Positions 6,017 through 7,260 of a DNA stretch of 7,260 bases are shown piece after piece. The notes beneath the pieces are model-generated. The model was not told the origin of the DNA, ran no database searches, and saw only the letters and a program-made list of their open reading frames with translations. Position 1 is the stretch's first letter. Each line of letters starts with the position of its first letter. The stretch is from Bacillota bacterium (GTDB lineage: Bacteria; Bacillota_A; Clostridia; Lachnospirales; Lachnospiraceae): assembly GCA_023443925.1 (NCBI GenBank), contig JAEZSL010000171.1, positions 1 to 7,260 on the forward strand, read 5' to 3'. The position numbers and the translations under genes were made by a program.

Positions 6017-6048
6017 GAAATGAAACGATAAATTTTAGTTTCAATTTC
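6017..6048 (-). terminator. Weak hairpin downstream of ftsH
   Basis: GAAATGAAAC (6017-6026) and GTTTCAATTTC (6038-6048) are inverted copies apart from one bulged base, around an 11-base AT-rich loop. In the transcript direction the stem is followed by UGGAUUUUAAAAU, only a modest U-rich stretch. It lies about 60 bases past the ftsH stop, where a terminator would be expected, but the stem is A-U rich and weak. No better terminator is visible between ftsH and uvrC. Confidence 0.3.
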
Positions 6049-6105
6049 CTCTTTATTTATAATCAGTTTAGCTTACAGCCTTAACTTGGTATCGGCTTCT
6101 CCGGT

Positions 6106-7260
6106 TTAATTATCATCTGAATCCATATTAATTACATGAACCGGCATCTCCACGGTTTCGGTATTTTCTGTTTTATCACCGATTGCAGTACCTGTTTCAT
6201 CTACCGGCAATCCTTTCACTTCTTTGAAAATATCCATAAATTCCTTACCGGTAATAGTTTCCTTCTCTACCAGGAAGGCCGCGATTTTATCCAGGACTTC
6301 TCTGTTATCAGCAAGCAGGTCCTCCGCCCTCTTATAACAGTCTTTTAAGATGGCCATAACCTCTTTATCAATCTCCGCTGCCGTGGCATCACCGCAGTTT
6401 AATACCGCTCTTCCGTCCAGATAACGGTTTTCTATGGATTCCAGACCCATCAGTCCAAATCGGTCGGACATACCGTACTGAGTTACCATGGCTCTTGCCA
6501 GCTGGGTGGCTTTTTCTATATCATTGGAGGCTCCGGTGGTTACAGAATTAAATACAATCTGTTCCGCGGCACGTCCGCCATAGAGAGTTACGATTCTTGC
6601 CAGAAGCTCATCCTTGCTCATAAGATATTTTTCTTCTTCCGGAACCTGCATTACATAGCCTAAAGAACCCATGGTTCTGGGTACAATGGTAATCTTTTGT
6701 ACCGGTTCCGCTTTCTTTTCCAGAGCGGTTACTAAGGCATGGCCGACTTCATGATATGCCACAATCTGTTTTTCTTCCTTATTAAGTATGCGGTCTTTTT
6801 TCTCTTTACCGGCAACTACCACCTCTACGGATTCAAACAGATCCTCCTGGGTTACAACGGTTCTTCCCTTTTTAACCGCCAGAATAGCGGCTTCATTTAT
6901 CATATTGGCCAAATCGGAACCTACGGCTCCTGAGGTTGCAAGGCCGATTGCTTCCAGATCTACGGAATCATGCATTAATACATCCTTTGCATGAACCTTT
7001 AAGATATCAATACGTCCCTTTAAGTCCGGCTTATCCACGATAACCCGGCGGTCGAAACGACCGGGACGAAGCAGGGCTTTATCCAATACTTCCGGACGGT
7101 TAGTGGCAGCAAGGATGACAAGACCTTTGGAGGTATCAAAACCATCCATCTCTGATAACAGCTGGTTTAAGGTCTGCTCCCTTTCGTCATTACCTCCGCC
7201 GTAGTGGGTATCCCTGCTTTTACCGATGGCATCAACTTCATCGATAAAAATAATACAGGG
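6106..7260 (-). CDS. ftsH: ATP-dependent zinc metalloprotease FtsH, C-terminal part (5' end beyond window)
   Basis: FtsH is a membrane-anchored AAA+ protease, a hexamer that unfolds and degrades membrane and short-lived cytosolic proteins. The last 384 residues are present; the membrane anchor, periplasmic-type domain and Walker A lie outside the window. Visible from the window edge: the Walker B segment IIFIDEVDAIG at once, then the second region of homology with ATNRPEVLDKALLRPGRFDRR, giving the arginine fingers. The peptidase zinc site is HEVGH (6753-6739 in codon position), and the third ligand aspartate is in TTGASNDIEKAT (codon near 6522-6520). The HExxH carries V where many FtsH proteins have A, and the AAA+ helix reads GAVGSDLANMINEAA rather than the more common GFSGADL; both are compatible with function. 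The tail after about 7149-6240 is acidic and poorly conserved, as usual. An ATG at 7149 is internal, not the start. Confidence 0.97.
   Translation of the reverse strand, partial: PCIIFIDEVDAIGKSRDTHYGGGNDEREQTLNQLLSEMDGFDTSKGLVILAATNRPEVLDKALLRPGRFDRRVIVDKPDLKGRIDILKVHAKDVLMHDSVDLEAIGLATSGAVGSDLANMINEAAILAVKKGRTVVTQEDLFESVEVVVAGKEKKDRILNKEEKQIVAYHEVGHALVTALEKKAEPVQKITIVPRTMGSLGYVMQVPEEEKYLMSKDELLARIVTLYGGRAAEQIVFNSVTTGASNDIEKATQLARAMVTQYGMSDRFGLMGLESIENRYLDGRAVLNCGDATAAEIDKEVMAILKDCYKRAEDLLADNREVLDKIAAFLVEKETITGKEFMDIFKEVKGLPVDETGTAIGDKTENTETVEMPVHVINMDSDDN

Overview
The window reads as an ordinary chromosomal housekeeping region of a low-GC Gram-positive bacterium. It is most likely a member of Clostridia and plausibly Lachnospiraceae. 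That placement is an inference from moderate-to-low G+C with AT-rich intergenic DNA, strong AGGAGG-type ribosome binding sites, an HPr kinase/phosphorylase, a ROK-type glucokinase with a zinc motif, and the gene order hprK - glucokinase - murB - rapZ. Every real gene lies on the minus strand, so transcription runs from high to low coordinates.

In transcription order: the C-terminal two thirds of the membrane protease FtsH (7260-6106, its 5' end beyond the window); a 571-base non-coding stretch (6105-5535); uvrC, excinuclease subunit C (5534-3672); a 252-base gap with a good promoter candidate; hprK (3419-2475); a 157-base gap with two hairpins and a tiny ORF; a ROK glucokinase, glcK (2317-1376); a 210-base gap with a dyad, a TATAAT and a stem-loop; murB (1165-251); and, 17 bases later, the first 77 codons of rapZ (233-1, running off the window). 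The tight murB-rapZ spacing indicates co-transcription. The other genes have wider gaps and could have their own promoters.

Functionally, HprK phosphorylates HPr on serine in response to glycolytic intermediates and so controls carbon catabolite repression. Glucokinase feeds glucose into that glycolytic pool. MurB makes UDP-MurNAc for peptidoglycan, and RapZ-family P-loop proteins are linked elsewhere to amino-sugar (GlmS) control. FtsH (membrane protein quality control) and UvrC (nucleotide excision repair) are general maintenance genes. All six proteins keep their expected catalytic residues and near-normal lengths; none is broken.

I see no mobile-element gene, CRISPR array, phage gene, tRNA or rRNA, and no evidence of a new multi-gene system. 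The unexplained material is in the intergenic DNA. The ftsH-uvrC gap holds a tandem array of 16-17 bp AT-rich units with a two-unit (33 bp) super-period, a spaced 16-bp inverted repeat, and a potentially well-folded 200-nt uvrC leader or small RNA. The hprK-glcK gap holds a perfect palindrome just before a strong Shine-Dalgarno and a six-codon ORF in frame with glcK. The murB upstream region holds a 9-bp dyad placed near the -35 of a TATAAT. Foldings and promoters were found by eye and carry moderate to low confidence.
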